Shown here in pieces: positions 12,236-22,900 of a stretch of DNA of 64,000 nt (its first letter is position 1; the number at the start of each line of letters is the position of its first letter). Under the pieces are notes generated by a model. The model was not told where the DNA came from, ran no database searches, and saw nothing but the letters and a program-made list of their open reading frames with translations. Location of the stretch: the NCBI GenBank assembly GCA_032164245.1, contig JAVMKO010000005.1, positions 58,513,442-58,577,441 of the forward strand, in the 5' to 3' direction. The DNA is from Sternotherus odoratus (taxonomy: Eukaryota > Chordata > Testudines > Kinosternidae). Both the position numbers and the translations under genes were made by a program.

Positions 12236-12380
12236 TATGGGTATGTCTTTACTATGAACCTCGATTACCTTGCAGTCGATTTTTGTAAGCAGACTGTATA
12301 GAGTCGATTTTGTGTGTCTCCACAAAACACAGCAAGTTGGCAGCATCTGTCCGCACAACTATGGCAAGCGTCGACGTAGT

Positions 12381-12527
12381 GAGTGGTGCACTGTGGGTAG
12401 CTATCCCACAGTTCCCGGAGTCCCCATAAGGCACCATTTTGAGTGGTGCACTGTGGGTAGGCATTTAATTATTTCACGCCCTTTTTTCGCTCTGCCGACA
12501 CCATGTCGAGTGGTGCACTGTGGGTAG
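12381..12527 (+). repeat. three subterminal direct repeats in the Harbinger element
   Basis: GAGTGGTGCACTGTGGGTAG occurs exactly at 12381-12400, 12441-12460 and 12508-12527, spaced 60 and 67 bp. They sit between the left end and the nuclease ORF, where transposase or Myb-like protein binding sites would be expected. Binding is inference. Confidence 0.9.
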
Positions 12528-12580
12528 GCATCTCATTATTTCGCGCCATTTTTCCGCGCTGACACCATAGCAGTGAAAGC

Positions 12581-13720
12581 ATGGAGCCTGCTCAGGTCAC
12601 CGCTGCAGTAATGGCCATTGTGAACACCTCGCGCATTGTTGTGGACTTTATGCTGCATCGTATGCACAAGAAGGCGATCAGGAGAGAACTGCGCAATCAG
12701 GAGAATGACGACAGTGATGAGAACATGGCCATGGCCATGGACTTGGACATGGACACTGACCTTTTTGAAAGTAGCGGGTCCCACAATCTGGCAATTTTGG
12801 TGGCAACGGGGCAGGCTCAGGCTATGGAATGCCGATTCTGGGCCAGGGAAACAAGCACGGACTGGTGGGATCGCATAGTGCTGCGGGTCTGGGATGACTC
12901 CCAGTGGCTCAGAAACTTTTACATGCGTAAGGGCACCTTCATGGAACTTTGTGACTTGCTTTCCCGGCCCTCCAGCGCAAGAATACCAGAATGAGAGCAG
13001 CCCTCACAGTTCAGAAGCGAGTGGCTTAGCCTTCTGGAAGCTTGCAACGCCAGACAGCTACCGGTCAGTCGCGAATCACTTTGGGGTGGGTAAATCTACA
13101 GTGGGGGCTGTTGTGATGCAAGTAAGCAGGGCAATCATGGATCTGCTGCTATCCAGGGTTGTGTCCCTGGGAAACGTGCAGGCTACAATAGATGGCTTTG
13201 CCACAATGGGATTCCCTAACTGTGGTGGGGCTATAGATGGGACTCATATCCCTATCCTGGCACCGGACTACGAGGGTGGAGAGTACAGAAACCGGAAGGG
13301 GTATTATTCTATGGTTATGCAAGCACTGGTTGACCACAAGGGACGTTTCACCGACATGTACGTGGGATGGCCGGGAAAGGTTCATGACGCTCGTGTGTTC
13401 AGGAACTCTAGGATTTTTAGACAGCCGGAGCAAGGGACTTCCTTCCCAAACCAGAAAATTACTGTGGGGGGTGTAGACACACATTACTTACTTGCTCAGA
13501 CCTCAGCGAAAGAAATATCCCCATTGTTATTGCTGCTTGCTCTGTGCTCCACAATCTCTGTGAGAGCAAGGGGGAGACGTTTATGGCGGGGTGGGAGGCA
13601 AAGGCAAATGTACTGTCTGTTACTTACCAGCAGCCAGACACCAGGGCAAGTAGAAGGAGCGCACCAGGAGGTGCTGAGCCTCAGAGACGCCTAGAAAACC
13701 AGTTTTGTGAGTGGCCAAAA
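12581..13720 (+). pseudogene. Harbinger DDE nuclease (HARBI1-like), frameshifted and deleted
   Basis: ATG at 12581 opens 137 codons, with DWWDRIVLRVWDDSQWLRNF and MRKGTFMELCDLL typical of the N-terminal helical region. The frame breaks near 12990-13030; the parental frame there also contains a TAG. Coding resumes with DSYRSVANHFGVGKSTVG, then the nuclease core: MGFPNCGGAIDGTHIPI (first Asp) and YVGWPGKVHDARVFRNS (second Asp). After VGGVDTHYLLAQTSA the sequence jumps to the C-terminal NIPIVIAACSVLHNLCESKG in another frame. The block that carries the third acidic residue (a '..ECAFGRLKGR..' type segment in relatives) is missing. The copy is therefore catalytically dead by deletion as well as by frameshifts. 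Confidence 0.88.
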
Positions 13721-13979
13721 TGCCGTTGAAAACCTGTTCCCTTGCTCTGCTCAGCGTAAAGCCTGCTGCCCTTGCACCCTCTTTCCCCCTCCCCCACGCT
13801 TGCAGAGGAAATAAATTAACTTTTTTTAAAATCATACATTCTTTATTGCTTCTTCACAATCACAGGGGATGACTGGCAAGGTAGCTCAGAAGGGGTGGGT
13901 GAAGAGGGAAACCAGCAGTCGGGGTGGTGGATGAGGGGAGGGAAGGGGGGGGACGAACAAAGACCAGTATTTGATTCAG

Positions 13980-14309
13980 TTAGTTGTAGAATCGGCATGT
14001 CCGCGGCAGTGCCCCAGAATGTCCATTTGCCTCTTTTGTTTTCTGGAACGCTTGCCTTGGCACCTTAATTTTCACACGGCACTGTTGGGCATCCCTGTTG
14101 TGGCCCCTATCCAGCATGGCCTTGGAGACTTTGGCAAATGTGTTGACATTCCATTTGTTGAAACGGGGTTCTGCCATCACGGATTCCTCTCCACAGAGAG
14201 TGATCAAATCCAACACCTCCTGTGTGGACCATGCTGGAGCTCTTTTCCAATGGTTGGGCTCCTGTGCTGATGAGCTCTGCGTGGTGGCTTGTGCTGATGA
14301 GCTCTGCAT
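13980..14309 (-). CDS. Harbinger Myb/SANT-like DNA-binding protein (109 aa frame)
   Basis: The minus-strand frame begins MQSSSAQ and has a Myb/SANT-like trihelix: RAPAWSTQEVLDLITLCGEE, then NKWNVNTFAKVSKAMLDRGH, QQCRVKIKVPRQAFQKTKEA and NGHSGALPRTCRFY. This is the accessory protein that in Harbinger elements is thought to bind the transposon ends and carry the nuclease to the nucleus. The usual 'KELRQAYQK' reads KVPRQAFQK here, and the frame ends just after CRFYN where relatives continue. It is open but probably truncated or decayed. It lies convergent to the nuclease gene. Confidence 0.75.
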   Translation of the reverse strand: MQSSSAQATTQSSSAQEPNHWKRAPAWSTQEVLDLITLCGEESVMAEPRFNKWNVNTFAKVSKAMLDRGHNRDAQQCRVKIKVPRQAFQKTKEANGHSGALPRTCRFYN

Positions 14310-14711
14310 GGTGAGTGCCCTGTGCCGGTGAGCTCGCCATGCTGGTCAAACAGGAAATGAAATTCAAATATTCCCTGGGCTTTTCCTGGCTACATGGCCA
14401 ATGCATGCGAGTTGAGAGTGCTGTCCAGAACGGTCACAGTGGAGCAGTGAGTGCTGTCCAGAGTGGTCACAATGCAGCATTGTGGGACAGCTCCCGGAGG
14501 CCAATAACATCCCCATGCATCCTCACTAATCCACAGTCAATCCGGTGAGGTCGATTTCAGCGCTACTCCCCATGTCAGGGAGGAGTACAGAAATAGATTT
14601 TGAGGGCCCTTTAAATCAACGCACATGGCGGCCATGTGAGGACGGGTGCAGGTTTATGTCGACTTAACGCCGCTAAAGTCGACGTTAAGCCACGGTGGAG
14701 ATCAGCCCTAT

Positions 14712-16002
14712 GCTGCAGTCCGGTTCAAAGGAAAAACTGAATTTGACAGCCAAGTTTCTGAAGTGTTAAATCATTTAGGAAATCGGGTGGGCCTGAAGAA
14801 CTTCTTGGGGCGGCTCATCCTCCGTTGAAATGTGTGGAGCGATGGCAATTTTCATTGGCTTGGGCCCTGTCCCAAGTTGCTTTGCAAGGGGAGCAATCCA
14901 AAAGAATCAAAATGTTGTTTAGCAGATTAAGTACCCTTTCTTGTAAAAAGGAGAATAAAGATTTTCAAACTGGTTTGTAGTCTATGGAGAAGTTGCTGGT
15001 GGGCTTTGGAGAGCTGGCTGGTCACATAGTGGTGCATCTCTTCTTTCTTCTTCTTCTCCTCTGCCCCCCTGCTCCCCAGTCTTTCTCCTCCCCCCCATCC
15101 TTCTCCCCGAATGGTTGGCTGTGGTGATCCTTAGTCATTTGGTCCATTCCTGTGCGGCCACAAGGGCTTGACGAGCTGAAAGTTAGTGGATAGTGGAGCT
15201 ACCCAGTGTGTCTTATTGGGTATGATCTAGCTTCAAGCAGACACTCATGAGACTGACATCAACTAAGATGTCTCCATAGATTGATTTTCTTAATGTGATA
15301 GCTGAGCAGGAGTTACCTTTCCTCAAACCATCAAATCTAAAGGGCCAGAAGCTATATATTGGTGAGCTAATGCACTGTGTTGTCTTTTTTAAAAAAGGCT
15401 ACTATCCAGGATCAACCGGGTCCCCTTTATTGAAAGCACCTGGTAAGTTAAACAGGTTTTGTTGGTAAAGTTGAAATCAAGTTTGAAAATAAACCTGCTT
15501 AAAGTCAGCTTTTATACATGACCTCATGGGATTCAATCTTTATTCAGCCTCCATGTCAATGTTGGTCAGTTTACAGTCCAAAAGGATTAAAAATAATCCC
15601 TACCAGCTCCACTGGGACCGGTAAAACCTATGTGTTCCACTTCTGCCTCTTATGTCATCCCCACTAATAAAGATTCTGCAGTTGAAATTCAGTTGTTTTC
15701 CTTGATGCATGAGGCAGAATAAAATCCAGCTGCTTTATTCTGTGGCTGAATCAACCTTTTAGGGCTAGTGGCATTAAATATTTGGCTGTGTCAATAAAAC
15801 AGATTTGATCCTAACTGCTTGTCTACGTGAACACTTAGTTCGGAGCAAGCTCCGTGCTCACCTGTATTGCGCAAGGGAAATCTGTGTGGATACTGCTGCC
15901 ACCACCTCTGCCCTGGCCATTATGTGTGGATCAGGCCCCACTGGGAAGGGTGGGGGAGGAACACCTATCTACACCTGGCTTGAGAATTGTGCAGAGTGAT
16001 AG
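14712..16002. other. no gene recognised
   Basis: Pyrimidine-rich tract at about 15040-15110 and otherwise unremarkable sequence. No exon or clear element ends seen. Confidence 0.35.
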
Positions 16003-16312
16003 GCTTAGTCTTCACTGCCCCCCAAATCAGCGGGTACTGATCAATCTATCAGGGACTGATTTATTGCATCTCATCTAGACATGATAAATCGATCCCCTGA
16101 GGCACTCTCCGTCAACTCTGGTACTCCAGCTCGCCGAGAGGCGCAAGCGGAATCGAGGGAGCTTGCTGCTGCTGTGAGGATGCCAGGTAAGTTGACCTAA
16201 GATGCGCCGACTTCAGCTATGCTATTCACGCAACTTCAGCTACGTGATCTTAAGTCGACTCTCTTTCCCCCACCCCCCCCACCCCCCGCTAGTGTAGACC
16301 GGCCCTTAGACA
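16003..16312 (-). mobile_element. MITE of the GGTCTACACTAGCGGGG type
   Basis: The right end, complemented, reads AAGGGCCGGTCTACACTAGC followed by a C/G tract, and the left end is CTTAGTCTTCACTGCCCCCC. Inside are TCGACT-rich blocks (ACCTAAGATGCGCCGACTTC; ATCTTAAGTCGACTC) and ATAAATCGATCCCCTGA. The phrases match an abundant turtle Harbinger/Mariner-type MITE from memory. Borders approximate. Confidence 0.65.
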
Positions 16313-17035
16313 TGAGAGGCATCTGGAAGCTAGAAGTGAGGCAGCAGTTTGCCCACCCAGTGGCAGAAATTTAGGCACTTAAGGAATATTTACAGTGGAA
16401 ATTTAGGCACTCTGAGTTTAGGTGTCTGCAGAGTTAGGTGGCCACCAAGCAGGGATTTTGTGGATTGCAGTTGTCCCTAAAACTAGCTAGGCACCTAAGT
16501 CTGGATGGATCTAAGCCTTAGAAAATACAGGCAAAAAGCATATAACTAGCAACAAAGTGACTTACTAGATTAAAAAAGGCACAGCACAGACAGGCTTGAC
16601 TGAGCTGTTTAAGTAAATTCTGTGGAAAGAAGGTTTTGGAACAGAGGAAATAGAATGTTACAGATGCAGTTCTCTGGAAAGTAAGCTACTAATTACCATC
16701 GGAGAAAGCATTCTCCAGTGTATTCATTTTGGCAATGGCATAACATGAGAAACTAATTAGAATCATGTGAATATGGGTTTGTACAAAATCCAGCTGTTGA
16801 GATGTTCCCAACATACCACTGGCAATGATGTTTGCATAAACCTTTTCACTCGTGCTCTCTGTCTTACTCACTTGAACAAGTCCAATACTTGATCAAAGAA
16901 GTAAATAAATATAGCAGTTGAGCTGAACTTGTAGTGTTGTCTACTGTCTATACTTTGTGCATGAAGCTTTACATGGGTTCAGTAATTAGCTCTATTTTCT
17001 GACACTGAAGTACAATGGTGCAGATGCAGTAGAGA

Positions 17036-17200
17036 GACAAGGTGGGTGAGGTGATATATTTTATTGAGCCAGCTTCTGTTGGTGAAGGAGACAAGCTTTC
17101 GTGCTTACAGAGCTCAGAAGAAGCTCAAAAGCTTGTCTCTCTTGCCAACAGAAGTTGGTCCAAAAAACCCCCCATCTCACCAGTCTTCTCTCTAATAGCC
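17036..17200. mobile_element. Inverted pair of a second SINE family (fold-back)
   Basis: Left copy: GACAAGGTGGGTGAGGTGAT, TATTTTATTGAGCCAGCTTC, TGTTGGTGAAGGAGACAAGC. It is followed within about 30 bp by its own reverse complement (AAAAGCTTGTCTCTC, GCCAACAGAAGTTGGTCC, CCCATCTCACCAG). Arms run about 17041-17099 and 17127-17182. An uninverted copy of the family is at 18855-18965. Confidence 0.8.
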
Positions 17201-17734
17201 TGGGATCCACATGCAAACAGCTGATACTGTGGGAACAAGCAAAAAAAAATCAAATTACTACATAATTTATTGCTGAGAATAACTGGTATACACACATACA
17301 GTCACAGGGAGAAAGAGAGAAACCTCAGTTTAGGTTAGGATAATGTAGCAGATCTCTTTGGAGCCAGCTCCCTTAAGAACAATACAGTCCATACTGTGTT
17401 GAAAGCCAGCAGTGAGTCAGTAATTGGAAATGTTGCTCCTAAATCTTGGTGCCAGTACAATCTAGTTTAGTGTATTTGTCAAAACTGGCTAAGAATCTAA
17501 TGATAACTCCAAGCTGTTTGCAGCAGTTGCTTTGGAGTTTGTGAGTGATCAACTAGATGGGCCAGGAAACTGACAGGAAAATAGGGGGTTCAAGTGGAAA
17601 ACAAGTGAGTAATATCATCACTTGGGATTTTTAATCCGTCTCAGATTGAGGATCTCCGCTCTTCATGAAGCCTCATTATGATGCAGAACACCCCTGTGAA
17701 ATATTATAAGTATCAGTGAATATTAGTTATACTC

Positions 17735-17860
17735 ACATCAGAGAGGGGTAAACTTAGGCCTGGAGAAATGACTTGACTGAGGTCCCATCGTAGCTAAATA
17801 GCTGAAGTAGGAATAGAATTTGTGAGTCCCAGTCCCCTATTCTAAGCGTGCTGCTTCCAA
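17735..17860 (-). mobile_element. MIR / CORE-SINE relic
   Basis: GAAATGACTTGACTGAGGTC, TAGCTAAATAGCTGAAGTAG and GAATAGAATTTGTGAGTCCC follow the reverse MIR order. Confidence 0.65.
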
Positions 17861-18289
17861 AATATACACAATATTTTCTGTTAGATAGGCTGCATCCATT
17901 TGTTACACACTTCCTGGAAACCAAAATATGTCTTCTGTAAACTTGTTCTGTATAATACAGCTTTAGATCATGCAAAAGTGCAACCCATTGCTAACATGGA
18001 GTATACTAGGGCTACCAAATGGTAAAATGGATCCATGGCAGAAAAACTAGTCCGGGAATTATTTGAGTAACCCAGAATCAGGATGAGATTGCTAGGGTCT
18101 CTGGCAGGTTAGCTTTGTAAATTGCACTTGTCAAAGTGAAAAACAAGTGAAAGTGGAGGAAGAACCTCTTTCATCACAAGAATGAGAAATTGGTGGCTGT
18201 AGGACTTGCATAGAGCAAGTTGAGATTCTCCTGCTGTGGCGGAAGGGAAGTTGTGTTGTCAAATAGCAAGGAGGTTGAGCATTGTATTA

Positions 18290-18500
18290 CTTTGCATTTT
18301 TGTAGCAGTTGCCAGGAGTGACTCGGTGCTGAGTGTATTAAACCTCATGACATAGGCAACACTTAACAAGTGGGGAAACTGAGGGGCAGAATACCAAGCA
18401 AACTTGTCCAAGGCAATTCAGCACGTCAGAGGTGAGTTGGGAATAGAACCTGAATCTGACTCCTAATTTGGGCTCTAACCATTGGCCTATGCTCCCTTTT
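18290..18500 (-). mobile_element. MIR / CORE-SINE relic
   Basis: GTGGGGAAACTGAGGGGCAG, AACTTGTCCAAGGCAATTCA, GGGAATAGAACCTGAATCTG and GGGCTCTAACCATTGGCCTA match a reverse-orientation MIR. Confidence 0.75.
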
Positions 18501-18854
18501 CCATAGCTACAGGAGGTCAAAGAATGATTCAGAAAAGGGAATGTCTTGCCAAAGGGAGGGACCAAATGAGCCATTTCAATGAAAACCTGCATCATGAATA
18601 AAAGACACCTCCAATGCTCCCCCATGTTCCTGCTACATTACCTGTAATGGTCCAGTGGCTTTTTTTTTTTTTTTTTTTGAGTCGGGAACCAGTAGAAAAG
18701 GGGTTAATCTTTACCCATCTTCTAATAACATACAGCATGCACATGTCATGTTTCAGGTGGCATATAGCAGAAGCAAGCCATGAATCCTTAAAAATAGATT
18801 GTAGGAGGAAAGTTTGCCATATTGTAGTTGTGATGGTTGCAGGAGACCAGATGA

Positions 18855-18965
18855 GAGAGACAAGGTGGCTGAGGTAATAGCTTTTATTGGACTAACTTCT
18901 GTTGGTGAGAGAGACAAGCTTATTAGCTTCGCAGAGCTCTTCTTCTGGTCTGGGGAAGGTAACCA
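18855..18965 (+). mobile_element. SINE (GAGAGACAAGGTGGCTGAGG family)
   Basis: Runs GAGAGACAAGGTGGCTGAGG, TAATAGCTTTTATTGGACTA, ACTTCTGTTGGTGAGAGAGA, ending at the GCAGAGCTCTTCTTCTGGTC phrase. Same family as the fold-back at 17036-17200. Confidence 0.75.
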
Positions 18966-19029
18966 GAATGGCCAAGCATTAAGTACAGGCAGGGGGTTCA
19001 CGTGTGCTGTAGAACACCATGTAAAGTGA

Positions 19030-19737
19030 AGTGGGCAGTTTTCACAAAGTGATCTACTTCATAGCTGACCCCTCAGTCATTGTCCTTAAAGGAAATCTGC
19101 CCAATGTCTTCAAAAGACAAACCTGGGAACTTCAATTCATAACTCTGCTGAGCAGAGAAGATGAGTGTCTGATATTTTCTTAGTTAATCACATAAGGGCT
19201 CCTGACCAGCATTGGCGTGTAGAATAAACCTAAAATTGTCAAACGAGAGCTGGCTGATCATATATCACTGGCTTCGCTGCCTTATTTCCAGCTACAAACC
19301 TGCATGAGAAAGAAGCTTGAATACTTTCCCAAAGACTTTATTTCTTGGAAACAATTGCTGCATTTGCCACATGGATGTTTTGTAATCATGATTAGGAATG
19401 CAGATAGCTATGACACTCTATTAAAATGTGGTCCCTAACATGAAAAAACTTGACACACTCTAAACTACTTAATAAAAGATCTAGATTAGCAGGATCCAAG
19501 GCTTTGGTTCATGTTGTCAGGAGCCAGATGCATAATCTGAATTATGATCCTCCCTCCATCCTTTTCTCTTGAGGGTTCTTTCTAAAACAGACAAAGTATT
19601 TATTAACAGTCACAAATCATTATAGAAATATACACCAGACTGCAGTTCCGTACAATTTCAGGTACAGATGGTTACACCAGGGACACAATGATTCCAATAA
19701 ATGCTGAAACTGAAATAAACAAATAATGACCAAGATT
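19030..19737. other. sequence upstream of the tandem array; no gene recognised
   Basis: AT-rich, single-copy in appearance. It shows no similarity to the array unit until about 19738, where the array starts abruptly in mid-unit. Confidence 0.45.
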
Positions 19738-19783
19738 CAGGAAGTTCTCCAGGTGAAGAAGGAGTAGATACAGGACCCTTGGG

Positions 19784-19863
19784 GTAAGTGGCTGTGTGTG
19801 TTTGGGGGTACTGGCTGTGTGCTGAGCTTGTTTCTGTCTGTTCCTCTGAGTGTTTGTTTGCAG
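19784..19863 (+). promoter_or_regulatory. Representative mini-intron in the first monomer (80 bp)
   Basis: GTAAGT at 19784 follows CTTGGG; CAG/G ends at 19863. Between them are TGTGCTGAGCTTG (a possible branch site, CTGAG) and TTTCTGTCTGTTCCTCTG plus TTTGTTTGCAG. The last monomer has the same 80-bp spacing (25143-25222). Two monomers (near 23867 and 24630) read GTAAAT instead of GTAAGT. An intron of about 80 bp is near the lower limit used in vertebrates, so splicing is plausible but unproven. Confidence 0.55.
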
Positions 19864-19962
19864 GAGCATCTGCTCTGGCTGGCAGTTGGTGTGACGTTTA
19901 GAAGCCTCTGTCCATTGGCTGAGCCTTAATCAGGGGGTGGGGCTAATGAGGAAGCCCAGGAC

Positions 19963-22900
19963 TTTATAAAGCAGCCAGCAAGCGAACAGGGGAGTTGTGA
20001 GGGAGTTCTCCAGGTGAAGAAGGAGCAGATACAGGACCCTTGGGGTAAGTGGCTGTGTGTTTGGGGGTACTGGCTGTGTGCTGAGTTTGTGTTTCTGTCT
20101 GTTCCTCTGAGTGTTTGTTTGCAGGAGCATCTGCTCTGGCTGGCAGTTGGTGTGACCTTTAGAAGCCTCTGTCCATTGGCTGAGCCTTAATCAGGGGGTG
20201 GGGCTAATGAGGAAGGCCAGGGCTTTATAAAGCAGCCAGCAAGCGACTAGGGGAGTTGTGAGAGGGAGTTCTCCAGGTGAAGAAGGAGCAGATACAGGAC
20301 CCTTGGGGTAAGTGGCTGTGTGTGTTTGGGGGTACTGGCTGTGTGCTGAGCTTGTTTCTGTCTGTTCCTCTGAGTGTTTGTTTGCAGGAGCATCTGCTCT
20401 GGCTGTCAGTTGGTGTGACCTTTAGAAGCCTCTCTCCATTGGCTGAGCCTTAATCAGGGGGTGGGGCTAATGAGGAAGGCCAGGGCTTTATAAAGCAGCC
20501 AGCAAGGGACCAGGGAGCTTGGGAACAGGAGAGTTGTGAGAGGGAGTTCTCCAGGTGAAGAAGGAGCAGATAAAGGACCCTTGGGGTAAGTGGCTGTGTG
20601 TGTTTGGGGGTACTGGCTGTGTGCTGAGCTTGTGTTTCTGTCTGTTCCTCTGACTTTGCAGGAGCATCTGCTCTGGCTGGCAGTTGGTGTGACCTTTAGA
20701 AGCCTCTGTCCATTGGCTGAGCCATAATCAGGGGGTGGGGCTAATGAGGAAGGCCAGGGCTTTATAAAGCAGCCAGCAAGTGACCAGGGGAGTTCTCCAG
20801 GTGAAGAAGGAGCAGATACAGGACCCTTGGGGTAAGTGGCTGTGTGTGTTTGGGGGTACTGGCTGTGTGCTGAGCTTGTGTTTCTGTCTGTTCCTCTGAG
20901 AGTTTGTTTGCAGGAGCATCTGCTCTGGCTGGCAGTTGGTGTGACGTTTAGAAGCCTCTGTCCATTGGCTGAGCCTTAATCAGGGGGTGGGGCTAATGAG
21001 GAAGCCCAGGACTTTATAAAGCAGCCAGCAAGCGACCAGGGGAGTTGTGAGGGAGTTCTCCAGGTGAAGGAGCAGATACAGGACCCTTGGGGTAAGTGGC
21101 TGTGTGTTTGGGGGTACTGGCTGTGCGCTGAGCTTGTGTTTCTGTCTGTTCCCCTGAGTGTTTGCAGGAGCATCTGCTCTGGCTGGCAGTTGGTGTGACC
21201 TTTAGAAGCCTCTGTCCATTGGCTGAGCCTTAATCAGGGGGTGGGGCTAATGAGGAAGGCCAGGGCTTTATAAAGCAGCCAGCAAGCCACCAGGGGAGTT
21301 GTGAGAGGGAGTTCTCCAGGTGAAGGAGCAGATACTGGACCCTTGGGGTAAGTGGCTGTGTGTGTTTGAGGGTACTGGCTGTGTGCTGAGCTTGTGTTTG
21401 TCTGAGTGTTTGTTTGCAGGAGCATCTGCTCTGGCTTGCAGTTGGTGTGACGTTTAGAAGCCTCTGTCCATTGGCTGAGCCTTAATTAGGGGGTGGGGCT
21501 AATGAGGAAGGCCAGGGCTTTATAAAGCAGCCAGGGAGCTTGCGACCAGGGGAGTTGTGAGAGGGAGTTCTCCAGGTGAAGAAGGAGCAGATACAGGACC
21601 CTTGGGGTAAGTGGCTGTGTGTGTTTGGGGGTACTGGCTGTGTGCTGAGCTTGTTTCTGTCTGTTCCTCTGAGTGTTTGTTTGCAGGAGCATCTGCTCTG
21701 GCTGTCAGTTGGTGTGACCTTTAGAAGCCTCTGTCCATTGGCTGAGCCTTAATGAGGGGGTGGGGCTAATGAGGAAGGCCAGGGCTTTATAAAGCAGCCA
21801 GCAAGCCACCAGGGGAGTTGTGAGAGGGAGTTCTCCAGGTGAAGGAGCAGATACTGGACCCTTGGGGTAAGTGGCTGTGTGTTTGGGGGTACTGGCTGTG
21901 TGCTGAGTTTGTGTTTGTCTGTTCCTCTGAGTGTTTGTTTGCAGGAGCATCTGCTCTGGCTGTCAGTTGGTGTGACCTTTAGAAGCCTCTGTCCATTGGC
22001 TGAGCCTTAATCAGGGGGTGGGGCTAATGAGGAAGGCCAGGGCTTTATAAAGCAGCCAGCAAGGGACCAGGGAGCTTGGGAACAGGGGAGTTGAGAGGGA
22101 GTTCTCCAGGTGAAGGAGCAGATACAGGACCCTTGGGGTAAGTGGCTGTGTTTGGGGGTACTGGCTGTGCACTGAGCTTGTGTTTCTGTCTGTTTGTTTG
22201 CAGGAGCATCTGCTCTGGCTTGCAGTAGGTGTGACGTTTAGAAGCCTCTGTCCATTGGCTGAGCCTTAATCAGGGGGTGGGGCTAATGAGGAAGGCCAGG
22301 GCTTTATAAAGCAGCCAGGGAGCTTGCGACCAGGGGAGTTGTGAGAGGGAGTTCTCCAGGTGAAGGAGCAGATAAAGGACCCTTGGGGTAAGTGGCTGTG
22401 TGTTTGGGGGTACTGGCTGTGCACTGAGCTTGTGTTTCTGTCTGTTTGCAGGAGCATCTGCTCTGGCTGGCAGTTGGTGTGACCTTTAGAAGCCTCTGTC
22501 CATTGGCTGAGCCTTAATCAGGGGGTGGGGCTAATGAGGAAGGCCAGGGCTTTATAAAGCAGCCAGCAAGCGAACAGGGGAGTTGTGAGGGAGTTCTCCA
22601 GGTGAAGAAGGAGCAGATACAGGACCCTTGGGGTAAGTGGCTGTGTGTGTTTGGGGGTACTGGCTGTGTGCTTTGCTTGTGTTTCTGTCTGTTCCTCTGA
22701 GAGTTTGTTTGCAGGAGCATCTGCTCTGGCTGGCAGTTGGTGTGACGTTTAGAAGCCTCTGTCCATTGGCTGAGCCTTAATCAGGGGATGGGGCTAATGA
22801 GGAAGGCCAGGGCTTTATAAAGCAGCCAGCAAGTGACCAGGGGAGTTCTCCAGGTGAAGAAGGAGCAGATAAAGGACCCTTGGGGTAAGTGGCTGTGTGT

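Larger units (their letters stand above)
12239..14708. mobile_element. PIF/Harbinger DNA transposon, decayed autonomous copy
   Basis: Starts GGGTATGTCTTTACTATGAA and ends GGTGGAGATCAGCCC, with short imperfect inverted termini. TAT flanks both sides (12236-12238 and 14709-14711), a 3-bp duplication as in Harbinger elements. It carries the two convergent genes of the superfamily: a DDE nuclease on + (about 12581-13720) and a Myb/SANT-like protein on - (13980-14309). Both ends carry TCGA-rich blocks (TTGCAGTCGATTTTTG; TTTATGTCGACTTAACGCCG). The nuclease is broken, so the copy cannot move on its own. Confidence 0.85.
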
